From assembly GCA_964546015.1 (NCBI GenBank), contig CAZJHO010000006.1, positions 1-64,000 of the forward strand: a stretch of 64,000 nt of DNA, in the 5' to 3' direction. Within the stretch, counting starts at the first letter, position 1. The number at the start of each line of letters is the position of its first letter. The notes under the pieces are model-generated. The model made no database searches. It was not told the DNA's origin and was given only the letters and a program-made list of their open reading frames with translations. The position numbers were made by a program, and so were the translations under genes. This DNA is from JAFGVL01 sp964546015. GTDB taxonomy: Bacteria > Bacteroidota > Bacteroidia > Bacteroidales > Paludibacteraceae. Positions 7,964-17,406 of the stretch are shown one piece after another.

Positions 7964-8632
7964 ATGGCAAAATTTAATAAAATTCAAGTAATTGCTGCTG
8001 CTAAAGAAACGGGAATGGTTCCTGTATTTTTTCATAAAGATGTAGAAGTAGCAAAGCAAGTAGTAAAAGCCTGTTACGAAGGTGGAGTTCGTATATTCGA
8101 GTTCACTAATCGTGGCGACTTTGCTCATGAAATTTTTGGCGAATTGGTAAAATTCGCAGCAAAGGAATGCCCAGAAATGATTTTGGGTATCGGTTCTATT
8201 GTTGATCCTGCAACGGCTGCGTTGTATCTTCAATTAGGCACGAACTTTATCGTAGGTCCATTGTTTAACCCTGAAATTTGCAAAATAGCAAATCGTCGGT
8301 TGGTTCCTTACATGCCGGGTTGTGGTTCTGTATCTGAAGTAGGTTTGGCACAAGAAATGGGTTGCGATGTTTGTAAGGTTTTTCCCGGAGATGTATTGGG
8401 CGCAAACTTTGTAAAAGGTTTGAAAGCTCCGATGCCGTGGTCAATGCTTATGGTAACCGGTGGTGTTAAGCCTGAAGAAGGTAACTTAAAAACTTGGTTC
8501 GATGCTGGTGTAACTTGTGTTGGTATGGGTTCTAACCTTTTTCCTGCTGATGTTATTGCAGCAAAAGAATGGAGTAAAATTACTCAAATGTGTAAAGACG
8601 CTTTAACCATTATAAAAACGGTGCGTAAATAA
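7964..8632 (+). CDS. kdgA: KDPG aldolase KdgA/Eda
   Basis: This enzyme splits 2-keto-3-deoxy-6-phosphogluconate into pyruvate and glyceraldehyde 3-phosphate, the last step of the pathway. The 222-aa class I aldolase has the expected motifs: VPVFFHKDVEVAKQVVKACYE at the start, general acid/base Glu46 in RIFEFTNRG, the phosphate/turn region VGPLFNPEICKIANRRLVP, and Schiff-base Lys138 in CDVCKVFPGDVLGANFVK. The last block, MVTGGVKPEEGNLKTWF, is also typical. It may be read from the kdgK promoter through the broken four-helix-bundle gene, since no terminator is seen between them. Confidence 0.94.
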   Translation: MAKFNKIQVIAAAKETGMVPVFFHKDVEVAKQVVKACYEGGVRIFEFTNRGDFAHEIFGELVKFAAKECPEMILGIGSIVDPATAALYLQLGTNFIVGPLFNPEICKIANRRLVPYMPGCGSVSEVGLAQEMGCDVCKVFPGDVLGANFVKGLKAPMPWSMLMVTGGVKPEEGNLKTWFDAGVTCVGMGSNLFPADVIAAKEWSKITQMCKDALTIIKTVRK

Positions 8633-8639
8633 TATTTTG

Positions 8640-8678
8640 ACGGATTACGAGTTATAACACTTGTAATCCGTTTTTTTT
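8640..8678 (+). terminator. Terminator after kdgA
   Basis: A 9-bp stem (8640-8648 with 8663-8671) is followed by eight T. It lies between kdgA and exuT, so exuT expression may depend on read-through. Confidence 0.75.
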
Positions 8679-8700
8679 ATAAACAATAAAATTTAAAATT

Positions 8701-10308
8701 ATGAGTAATGTAAAAAATGTTACAGGTAAGATGACTAAATATCGCTGGACGATTGTAGCCCTCTTACTTTTTGCAACAACAATCAACTACATGGACCGTA
8801 ATGTGGTTGGGTACTTAAAAGACTATTTCTGTCTGCCGGTATCTCAAGGCGGGTTTGGTTGGTCTGCAACCGACTTCTCTATCTTAACTTCTGTTTTCAC
8901 ATTCTTCTATGCAGGATTTACTTTAGTCGCCGGATATGTTATAGATAAAATCGGAACGAAAAAAGGATTAGCTTATTCGTTGATTTTATGGTCTGTAACC
9001 GGCGTTGCCAGTGCCTTTATGCCTAGTGCTTTGATTTCTCAAAGCGTAACTATTTTTGGCGTAATACTTCCTGCAAGCCTTATATTCCAATGTATTGTAC
9101 GAAGCTTATTTGGAGCGGGAGAAGCCGGAAACTTCCCTGCATCTATCAAAACGGTAGCCGAATGGTTCCCTAAAAAAGAACGCGCATTAGCTACCGGTAT
9201 ATTCAACTCGGGGTCGAATCTTGGTGCTATGATTTGTGCGCTAATTATCCCTGTCATCCTTGTTGCTTGGACCCCCAATGCCGAAAAAGGAACCGATTTA
9301 TTCTTGGGTCTTTGGCACGGTTGGCAAATGGCATTTATCATTACCGGTTTGGTTGGTTTCTTGTGGTTAATCTTCTGGGGTAAATTTTATGCTACCCCTA
9401 AACAAATGTTGGACAAAGGCGCCCTTAACCAAGCCGAATATGATTATATCCATAGCGACGAAGACGAAGCCCCTGTAGTAGAAGAGCCTACCGATGGCGT
9501 AAAAAAGATATCGTGGGGTAAGATGCTTGGCTACAAACAAACTTGGTCTTTTGTGCTAGGTAAGTTTATGACTGATGGTATTTGGTGGTTCCTGTTGTTC
9601 TGGCTACCTACTTATATCAAACAACAATTCTGTATTCCACAAGGAATGGATGCTGATACCACAAAATATACCGTAATGATTTCTACATTTATCGTATATG
9701 GTATTGCTATTGTGGGTTCTATTTATGGTGGTTCTATCCCTATGACATTTATGAACAAAGGCTGGCAAACTTATAAAGCGCGTATGACTGCGTTGTTGCT
9801 TATTGCGTTTGCGCCTTTATTGTTATTGGGTACTCAATTTGCTGCCGGATTTGGTATTGTTGCTGCTGTAGCAATCATCAGTATCGGAGGAGCTGCTCAC
9901 CAAGCATGGTCGGCCAACCTGTTTACAACCGTATCGGATATGTTCCCTAAAAAAGCCGTAGGTTCAGTTACCGGTATCGGTGCTGCAGCCGGAGGCCTTG
10001 GTGGTGTATTGGTACAAATCTTAGCCGGTCGGTTGGAAGATATTTTCCGTTTGAAAGGTGTTGCTATAGCGCAAGCACAAGGTTTGATTCAAGCTACAGA
10101 AGCTATTCCTATGAAAGATATCAAAATCGATAACCTGAAAGAAGTCTTGGTTGATCAATCTTTATTCGATCAAGCCATGAAATTAATTTCAGATAATGTA
10201 TCTACAGGTTACGGAATCATGTTTGCCGTTTGTGCCTTAGCTTATTTATTAGCTTGGGGTATGATGAAAGTTTTGGTTCCAAGACATAAACCGATTACTG
10301 ATTTATAA
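8701..10308 (+). CDS. exuT: Hexuronate transporter ExuT (MFS)
   Basis: This inner-membrane major-facilitator permease is predicted to import galacturonate/glucuronate with protons. The 535-aa protein has about 12 hydrophobic helices. It opens with WTIVALLLFATTINYMDRNV, whose INYxDR signature marks the anion:cation symporter (ExuT/GudP) branch. SLFGAGEAGNFPASIKTVAEW is the matching second motif. A long charged loop (about residues 240-275) divides the two halves. It is longer than enterobacterial ExuT because of insertions near residues 110-120 and 460-490. Position at the end of the kdgK-kdgA arm supports uronate as substrate. Confidence 0.9.
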   Translation: MSNVKNVTGKMTKYRWTIVALLLFATTINYMDRNVVGYLKDYFCLPVSQGGFGWSATDFSILTSVFTFFYAGFTLVAGYVIDKIGTKKGLAYSLILWSVTGVASAFMPSALISQSVTIFGVILPASLIFQCIVRSLFGAGEAGNFPASIKTVAEWFPKKERALATGIFNSGSNLGAMICALIIPVILVAWTPNAEKGTDLFLGLWHGWQMAFIITGLVGFLWLIFWGKFYATPKQMLDKGALNQAEYDYIHSDEDEAPVVEEPTDGVKKISWGKMLGYKQTWSFVLGKFMTDGIWWFLLFWLPTYIKQQFCIPQGMDADTTKYTVMISTFIVYGIAIVGSIYGGSIPMTFMNKGWQTYKARMTALLLIAFAPLLLLGTQFAAGFGIVAAVAIISIGGAAHQAWSANLFTTVSDMFPKKAVGSVTGIGAAAGGLGGVLVQILAGRLEDIFRLKGVAIAQAQGLIQATEAIPMKDIKIDNLKEVLVDQSLFDQAMKLISDNVSTGYGIMFAVCALAYLLAWGMMKVLVPRHKPITDL

Positions 10309-10331
10309 TCAATTTGTTTTTAATTTAAAAG

Positions 10332-10366
10332 AACGCTTGACTTGAAGAAGTTAAGCGTTTTATTTT
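10332..10366 (+). terminator. Terminator after exuT
   Basis: A 12-bp stem with one G-U pair (10332-10343 with 10348-10359), loop GAAG, is followed by a T-rich tail. It lies 24 bases past the exuT stop. Confidence 0.8.
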
Positions 10367-10616
10367 GTAAAAAATTAATTGATTCGAACTTTATTGAGAA
10401 TATCTAGACACATAAAGTTTTAATATATCTAAATGTATTTTTATTAAGTGTTTGTTTTTTAACAATGTAACTGTATTTAACAAGTAGTTTTTTGTGTATT
10501 ATTAATGTTAAAAGAATGAAAAATGATAAAAACTCAAGTTGTCTATTTCTTATATTTTTAAGAAATAATGATTCTGATAACCAACTTGTTGTTTTTGTGA
10601 GATTGTAAATTGTTTA

Positions 10617-10644
10617 TTGTTGTTTTTTTATTTTTTTACATTTG
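10617..10644 (+). promoter_or_regulatory. Promoter for the adhesin cluster
   Basis: TTG at 10617-10619 and TACATTTG at 10637-10644, spaced 17, give a Bacteroidota-type promoter about 108 bases before the ATG at 10752. Confidence 0.55.
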
Positions 10645-10751
10645 AAAAAAGAAATATGTTGTAAAACATATAGGATGCCCTTTCATGATGTTAAAAAAAA
10701 TACGACCTTTGAAAACTAAAAATTTTGCACAAAGTCAATAGAACATTTAAC

Positions 10752-13700
10752 ATGAAACATTTCTACTCAGGTAAAGTAAATAGTACGCTTGTTGCTTCTA
10801 ATAAAAAATCGGAAGTGAGGAGTATGTCTGTTGCTTCGAGTGGAGTGAAGTTTTTCATAGTTTTTTTATTATTTATATTTTCGATAGTTCAGATAAATGC
10901 ACAAACTCCGGTTACACCGACTTATACGGGAGGAACAACCACTACAACTACAGTAGTAATCGGTACGGAGACTTTTTTAGAATATAGGTATTTTAGTGGT
11001 TCAGGAAGTACTACAAATAATAATGCAAAAATTACTGTAACGGGAAATTGTACTATTATCCTTTATGCTACCGGTGGAAATAATTCAACATCGAATAGAA
11101 ATTTTATTGTAACGGGAGGAAGCTATTCTGAATCTAAAACCAATAATAAAAACTCTGCTCCTGTTACATATTCTTATACGGGAGGAGCCGGTACTGTAAC
11201 TATTTATCCTACTGGCGGCGGAGGTACTATTTATGGCATTTATCTTATTTATCCTTGTACCGCAGGCACTCCTTCTGGTCTTGTTAAGACTGCTAACTGT
11301 GATGGTACAGCCGATCTTTCATACACCGATACACCTGCCTCAGGCGATGTGTGGTATTGGCAAACCTCAGCCACAGGAACAGCCAATAATGCTTCTCCTT
11401 ATACAGTAAGTTCGGCAAATACTTATTATTTGCGTGCATATAATGCAGCAGGAGATTGTTGGGGTACAGCAACAAGTATATCTGTAACGACTACAGATCT
11501 TGCTGTTGCACCTTCTATAACAAGTGAAAATTTTGTTCAATTGCCAAACACGCTTACACTAACAGGTTCTCCTGCTGGTGGTACATGGAGTGTAATTAAC
11601 GGAACAGGCTCGGCATCAATAACCGGAGGGAATATTCTTAATCCATCCGCCGAAGGTACCGTTACTGTAACATACACTCTCAACGGTTGTCCTACTCAAC
11701 AAACGGTAACCATTATTACATCTGCTCCTTGTGATGCCATAACGGATTCGTTTTCTGTTACCGGATCCACTACTATTTGTAGCGAAATTTCAGCCACGAT
11801 AAGCCTAAGCGGTTCTGAAATAGGAGTGAGTTATAAATTATACAACGGTTCAATTCAAGTAGGCTCTGTTGTAGCGGGAACCGGAGATCCAATTTCATTT
11901 GATATCGTTAGCCCAACAACAACTACTTACACTGTAAAAGGGTATGGTACCAATGGTATTTTCTGTACTCCCGAAGTAGCCATGCAAGGTAATGCCGTGA
12001 TAACAGTAAATCCTGCAACTGCTATTTCTACACAGCCTCAGGGGGCTACTTATACGGTTAATGACATACCGAATGCACTTTCTGCTACAGCTTCGGGTAC
12101 GGGAACTCTTACTTATCAATGGTATAAAAACACAACAAATACTACTGTAGGGGCAACCTTGATATATGGAGCAACTACAGCTACTTTATCTGCAAGTAAT
12201 ATTTCTACAGCAACTCCAGGTTCTACTTTTTATTATGTAATAGTGTCTGGCGACTGTGGAACTCCGGTTACAAGCGATATTGTAGAAGTAAAAGTGAATT
12301 CTTGTGCAGCTAATTGTCCTTATACTTATCAGTGTGAAGGATTTGAAAGCGGATGGACAACAAATACAAGTTCTACTCCTATAAATCAAAATGTTTCTAC
12401 CGGAACTTGGTCTCTGGCTGGAGGAACTGTGAGTACAACACCAGTTAGAGGCAATTATTCTATGAGAAGGTCCAGTTCTAGTTTCATACTAAGAACCCCT
12501 ATTTTAAGTACCGGGGCAGGAGAATTAACAGTTTATGCTCACCCTAATGGTTCTACTGCTAGGACTATTACTATTAAAGCCTATAATTCTAGTGACGCAC
12601 AAATATTTACTGAAACAAAAACAACCACATCCAATGCTTGGGTACAATATTCTTTTGAGATAAATAGAATTGATGCTCATTACATAACTATAGAAGGTAA
12701 TAATAATAGCCTTTATTTTGATGATATTTGTATCACATCAGGTCTGGGTCCTTGTTCTGTGACAACTTCTGTTCCTTCTGTTTCTAATTTGGGCTACGAA
12801 GAAGGAGAGTCTCCTGTTCCTCAGTCGTTTACTGTTACTTGGGCAAATCTTCTTTCTAATATATTAACACTGACTCCTCCTGCCAATTTTGAAATATCAG
12901 TGGACGGAGGTACTATATGGAATTCGGATCAAGTCTTATATACAGTGCCTTCTACAACAGCAGGTTCGGTTGAAGTGCTGGTTCGTTTGGCTTCCGGTTT
13001 GACACCATCGGAGATTCCTTATTCAGGTATTGTAACTATTACTACTACACAAGCAGGCTGTGAAAATACAGTAGCAGTTAATGGTACCGTATTGGCAGCA
13101 GGAAGTTGTTATTTTATTATGCCTGAAGAAGTTAGCGGTTTGGATTACGAAGAAGGAGGAACCTCTCCTGAAAAAGGAATATCTATTTCCTGGAAAAATT
13201 TATCGTCTGATACAATTATAATCAGACCTCCTGATAATTTTGAAATATCTGTAAATGATGAGGAGTGGACTTCGGCAGAAGTAAATTATCCTATAGAAAT
13301 AGAAGACCAAATCCAAGGAAGTGTTCCTGTAAAAGTGCGTTTGCTAAAAGGATTGTCTCCTTCTATTTATACAGGATCGCTTATTGTTACAGCAGAGGAT
13401 GATGTAACATGTACCAATAGCACAACCATGAATGGAGTTGTAGTGCCTTCTATTGTGCTTCCGGTAGAATGTGTTGACGGAATACCAATTACTACAAATT
13501 GGGCTTTAACTACGAATAATAATCCTTCTACCGAAATTACAGATAATATTATAGGAGAAGCTGTTGTTTTAGGAGCTAATGTGAGAGCTTCGGCAGGAAA
13601 TAATTCTGATGGGACAAGATTAAAATCCTCAGGTTCTTGGCCAGCACCTGCTACAGAAGGTTATCATTTGGATATTCCGTTTTCTGTTTTAGAAGGTAAG

Positions 13701-16700
13701 AATGCTACAATAAACAGTATAAGTTGTACTATAAAAACAAGTAGTGGAACAGCTGCGACATCTTATTTACTTCAATATTCAATAGATGGAGGAGATTTTC
13801 ATGATTTTGATACCCAAATAGGACCTACCAGTTCAGGTCAGTCAGTTTCGGTTACATTCACATCATCTACTCCCGTATTATTAGGAAGTGAGCAACGGGT
13901 AGTATTTCGTTTATTGCCTGTAGGATCTTCTTCCAATAGCCGTAATATTTATATAAAAAATATTACTATTGGAGGCACTACTTGTGACGAAAGCCCTATT
14001 CCTAGCACATTGCATGTGAGTACTACCTCTTTAAGCGGATTTACTTCAGATGGTTGTTTAAATAATGTACAAAGCTTTACGGTAACAGGTTCAAATCTTC
14101 GTCCTGTTTCGGGAACAATTAATTTAACCGGTGCTGCAGACTATGAATATTCTTTAGTCTCAGATTTTACTTCTACTTTAACCGAAGTGCCATATTCCGG
14201 TGGAGAGATAGATCAACTTGTCTATGTCCGTTTAAAACAAGGCAAATCTGCCGGAAATTATAATCAGACAGTAACAGTTTCAGGTGGAGGTTATGCAGGA
14301 ACTCCTTTAGAAATAGCTTTAAGTGGCACCAGTACAGGAAATACTACCATATCATTTGCGAGTGCTTTAAGCGGATTTACTTATGTTGATACGGATGGAG
14401 GTCCTTCAACTTCTCAGCAAGGAACACTTTCATGGACAGCCATACCTGTTGGATCGACCATTAATTTGTCTATGTTACATAGCAATTTTGAATTTTCTTT
14501 AGATGGCACTAACTTTTCAAATCCGTCAAACTTCACAACAGAAACAAGCCCAAGAACTATTTATTTTAGATTAAAAGCGGGTCTTGAAGTTGGAAATTAT
14601 ACCGATACACTAGTTGCGCAATATGATTGTTATACTGCAAAACAAATTTTGTCAGGAACGGTAACCTCAGGAACAGGCTGTTTATTTACTGCTTCAACTT
14701 ACTCTGTTTCAGATTTAAAATACCCGCTTTCTGCAGGTCCGTCAGAAATAAAAACAGTTACTATTACTATTGCAAATTATGCGGCGGCAAACAATCCGAC
14801 AGTTACATTGAGTAACACGAATTTCCAATATTCATTTAATGGATCAGATTGGATTTCTAGTTCCAGTACTTCACGGTCTGAATTGAAAATAGCTAATGGA
14901 ACAGTAACCATGTATATTCGTTTGAGAAGTGGGCGAAATGTAGGGATATATGAAGGTATATTATCAATAAGACCATCCAATTGCGGACAGGTAGATATTA
15001 ATCTATCGGGCGAAGTATATGAAGTTCCTGTCATAGTTATAAAAAATGATAAAAACAGGGAAATAGAAATGGTTTGTGAAGATGCCATATCGGGAAATCC
15101 GACAATAACACTTACGGCAGATAAAACCTCTACCGGACCTTGGTTATGGGAATATAATAATGATAATAATGGATGGGAAACATTACCTCAAAATTCGAAA
15201 ACAATCTCTCTTTCTCCTCCTAATGGTATTACTGTGTATCGGGTAACGATAAATGGTATAAGTACCGAGAAGGTTTTTCGTACTATGGTTTGTTGTGCTG
15301 TTGTCGGGAATTCTCAGTTAATATTTTCTGATGATTTTGGCGCTTTAGAAGGAACAGCCAGAAGGTCAGACCCTTCCGTAACCAGTAGTTACAGTTATGC
15401 AGCCTCGGGCGAAACGAAAGATGGAATGTATTCTGTGGTAAATAATCCGAGAGTGGCTAATGGTCCTGAAAGTTATTGGAAAGATATGCCTGACCATACA
15501 GGAAATACGAATGGAGCCATGTTGGTATTTAATGGTTCGGCTCCGGGACAAATAGCTTATAGTAGAACTTATCCGGATCTATGTCCTAATACTTTGTATA
15601 ATTTTTCTGCTTGGGTGGTAAACTTACATAGAAGTACCGATACCAATCGTCCGAGACTTACATTTAATATTTTAGATTCGGATAGGAATGTATTGGCTAC
15701 AACAAGTACTGGTGAAATTGGTATTAACGAAGGTTGGATTGAAAATAGTGTTACCTTTAATTCAGGAACAGGTGGTCAAACGATAATTCTTGAAATTGTA
15801 AGTTATCAGCCTTCCGGAGGAGGAAATGACTTTGGTATCGACGATGTGGTTTTTACTTCTTGTACGCCGGAAACCTTCTTAACTGTTGATGGTTTAAGGG
15901 CGATCGATTATGTGCTTTGTGATGGTGACCGGGAACTTAGAATGGTTTCCAATTGTGATTATGATATCCAAGCATTTTATCCGAGTGCTTCCTATGGCTT
16001 TCTTTATCGTAAAAAAATGCCAACAGATGTAGGTCCTGATACTGAATTTAGAGATTGGATTTTAGCTGATTGGCCACAACTTAATAATGAATATATTTTT
16101 GATACATCAGTATTGGACGAAGGAGAAACTTATTCATTTATGTCTGTTACGGCAAATAGTTCTTTAACCGTACAAAAAGTAATTGATTATTATACGGGAG
16201 ATGCGGCTACTTTAATTTTAGAGACATGCGAAAAGTATAGTGCATCTACCGTTTCTCAAGTACGCAAGCCTGATATACCGGATATTGAAGTACAAATGAA
16301 CCAAGATACGGTTTGTATCAAAGATGGTGGTACAATTACAGCATCAATCAGACAATTAAATGAAGCTGATCCGGTGACATTGACAGAAGGACGGTTTGAT
16401 GTAGATGAAGAAGGTTTAGCAATTACAACATCAACTAATCTATCCTTTGTGGTTGATGTAGCTGGTTCAGAACCAGGAACTTATGAGATATCATACTTCT
16501 TGCCTGGTGATGCAGGTGATACCGAAGTAAATGTATGTGATGAATTTACTTATAGACACACTATTGTTATATTGGATGAAACAATGCCTTCGGTTACAAT
16601 TGAAGTTGATAAAGATACAGTATGTATAAATTCTGGTGGTGTCGTGTTTACGGCTACTCCAACAGATGAAGGTGAAAATCCGTCTTATCAATGGTATCTG

Positions 16701-17351
16701 AATGGAATAGAGGTTGGAACAAATTCGTCCACATACGCAAATACAAATATAGCCAATGGAGATGAAGTATATTGTGTGGTAACGAATACCGATTTATGTG
16801 GTTCTTCGGCTATAAGTAATACTATTACAATAACAGTAGAAGATCCTACCGTAGAAATAACATCGGACAATGGAATTACTCTTTCTTGTATATTAGGTAG
16901 TATTACTCTTATTGCTACTCCATCTATCGAAAGCACTTATGAATGGTTGCCTGGAGGTGAAACCACATCAACAAAAATTGTAACTGCAACCGGAACATAT
17001 TCTGTAACCACAACTACGGCAAATGGATGTACAGCCGTAGATGATATTACAATTGATTACCAGGACCCTCCGGCTCCGAATTTAGTAATTACTAATCCTG
17101 ATCTTGTGTGTGAACCAAATACAGTTGATATAACTGTTGCAGCTATTACAGAAGGAAGTTCGAACACAGGTACTCTCTCGTATTGGAAAGATGAGGACGA
17201 AAATGAAAGTTTAAACAACCCGGATGCTATCTCTGAATCCGGTATTTATTATATAAAAACATCTCCTAATGCTTGTGGTGTTACAGATAAAGAACCGGTA
17301 GTTGTAATAATAGATCCATTACCAAGTACATCAGAAATTTCTCATAATTAA
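10752..17351 (+). CDS. Giant secreted multidomain adhesin-like protein (first of three)
   Basis: This is a surface or extracellular protein of about 2199 aa with no enzyme motif. I start it at ATG 10752; a TTG at 10725 (nine residues longer) or ATG 10824 are possible. The signal peptide core is VKFFIVFLLFIFSIVQINAQ. A small glycine/threonine-rich beta module follows, then Ig-like domains. A jelly-roll-like module lies at about 12318-12745. Four or five related beta-sandwich repeats at about 12770-13440 and 14000-15020 each carry an FEIS or FEFS strand and a VRLxxGL or RLKxG strand. A second carbohydrate-binding-like module (about 15320-15870) ends FGIDDVVFTSC. PKD/Ig-like domains run to the end. 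The C-terminus, PLPSTSEISHN, is not a recognisable T9SS sorting domain, which is odd for this family. The next gene starts 56 bases on and is probably co-transcribed. Confidence 0.75.
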   Translation: MKHFYSGKVNSTLVASNKKSEVRSMSVASSGVKFFIVFLLFIFSIVQINAQTPVTPTYTGGTTTTTTVVIGTETFLEYRYFSGSGSTTNNNAKITVTGNCTIILYATGGNNSTSNRNFIVTGGSYSESKTNNKNSAPVTYSYTGGAGTVTIYPTGGGGTIYGIYLIYPCTAGTPSGLVKTANCDGTADLSYTDTPASGDVWYWQTSATGTANNASPYTVSSANTYYLRAYNAAGDCWGTATSISVTTTDLAVAPSITSENFVQLPNTLTLTGSPAGGTWSVINGTGSASITGGNILNPSAEGTVTVTYTLNGCPTQQTVTIITSAPCDAITDSFSVTGSTTICSEISATISLSGSEIGVSYKLYNGSIQVGSVVAGTGDPISFDIVSPTTTTYTVKGYGTNGIFCTPEVAMQGNAVITVNPATAISTQPQGATYTVNDIPNALSATASGTGTLTYQWYKNTTNTTVGATLIYGATTATLSASNISTATPGSTFYYVIVSGDCGTPVTSDIVEVKVNSCAANCPYTYQCEGFESGWTTNTSSTPINQNVSTGTWSLAGGTVSTTPVRGNYSMRRSSSSFILRTPILSTGAGELTVYAHPNGSTARTITIKAYNSSDAQIFTETKTTTSNAWVQYSFEINRIDAHYITIEGNNNSLYFDDICITSGLGPCSVTTSVPSVSNLGYEEGESPVPQSFTVTWANLLSNILTLTPPANFEISVDGGTIWNSDQVLYTVPSTTAGSVEVLVRLASGLTPSEIPYSGIVTITTTQAGCENTVAVNGTVLAAGSCYFIMPEEVSGLDYEEGGTSPEKGISISWKNLSSDTIIIRPPDNFEISVNDEEWTSAEVNYPIEIEDQIQGSVPVKVRLLKGLSPSIYTGSLIVTAEDDVTCTNSTTMNGVVVPSIVLPVECVDGIPITTNWALTTNNNPSTEITDNIIGEAVVLGANVRASAGNNSDGTRLKSSGSWPAPATEGYHLDIPFSVLEGKNATINSISCTIKTSSGTAATSYLLQYSIDGGDFHDFDTQIGPTSSGQSVSVTFTSSTPVLLGSEQRVVFRLLPVGSSSNSRNIYIKNITIGGTTCDESPIPSTLHVSTTSLSGFTSDGCLNNVQSFTVTGSNLRPVSGTINLTGAADYEYSLVSDFTSTLTEVPYSGGEIDQLVYVRLKQGKSAGNYNQTVTVSGGGYAGTPLEIALSGTSTGNTTISFASALSGFTYVDTDGGPSTSQQGTLSWTAIPVGSTINLSMLHSNFEFSLDGTNFSNPSNFTTETSPRTIYFRLKAGLEVGNYTDTLVAQYDCYTAKQILSGTVTSGTGCLFTASTYSVSDLKYPLSAGPSEIKTVTITIANYAAANNPTVTLSNTNFQYSFNGSDWISSSSTSRSELKIANGTVTMYIRLRSGRNVGIYEGILSIRPSNCGQVDINLSGEVYEVPVIVIKNDKNREIEMVCEDAISGNPTITLTADKTSTGPWLWEYNNDNNGWETLPQNSKTISLSPPNGITVYRVTINGISTEKVFRTMVCCAVVGNSQLIFSDDFGALEGTARRSDPSVTSSYSYAASGETKDGMYSVVNNPRVANGPESYWKDMPDHTGNTNGAMLVFNGSAPGQIAYSRTYPDLCPNTLYNFSAWVVNLHRSTDTNRPRLTFNILDSDRNVLATTSTGEIGINEGWIENSVTFNSGTGGQTIILEIVSYQPSGGGNDFGIDDVVFTSCTPETFLTVDGLRAIDYVLCDGDRELRMVSNCDYDIQAFYPSASYGFLYRKKMPTDVGPDTEFRDWILADWPQLNNEYIFDTSVLDEGETYSFMSVTANSSLTVQKVIDYYTGDAATLILETCEKYSASTVSQVRKPDIPDIEVQMNQDTVCIKDGGTITASIRQLNEADPVTLTEGRFDVDEEGLAITTSTNLSFVVDVAGSEPGTYEISYFLPGDAGDTEVNVCDEFTYRHTIVILDETMPSVTIEVDKDTVCINSGGVVFTATPTDEGENPSYQWYLNGIEVGTNSSTYANTNIANGDEVYCVVTNTDLCGSSAISNTITITVEDPTVEITSDNGITLSCILGSITLIATPSIESTYEWLPGGETTSTKIVTATGTYSVTTTTANGCTAVDDITIDYQDPPAPNLVITNPDLVCEPNTVDITVAAITEGSSNTGTLSYWKDEDENESLNNPDAISESGIYYIKTSPNACGVTDKEPVVVIIDPLPSTSEISHN

Positions 17352-17406
17352 TAACTAAAATAAATTAAAAATCAATTTTCAATTCAGTTTAATTAACTAA
17401 ATCTTC

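Larger units (their letters stand above)
10309..10751. other. Intergenic region before the adhesin cluster
   Basis: This region is very AT-rich. It contains the exuT terminator (10332-10366) and a promoter for the adhesin cluster (10617-10644). About 10380-10600 shows nothing recognisable. Confidence 0.55.

Noticed and set aside
14627..14815. Small ORFs on both strands within the adhesin genes.
   Set aside because: They overlap the long, domain-rich reading frames, have no start signals and show biased composition typical of shadow frames.
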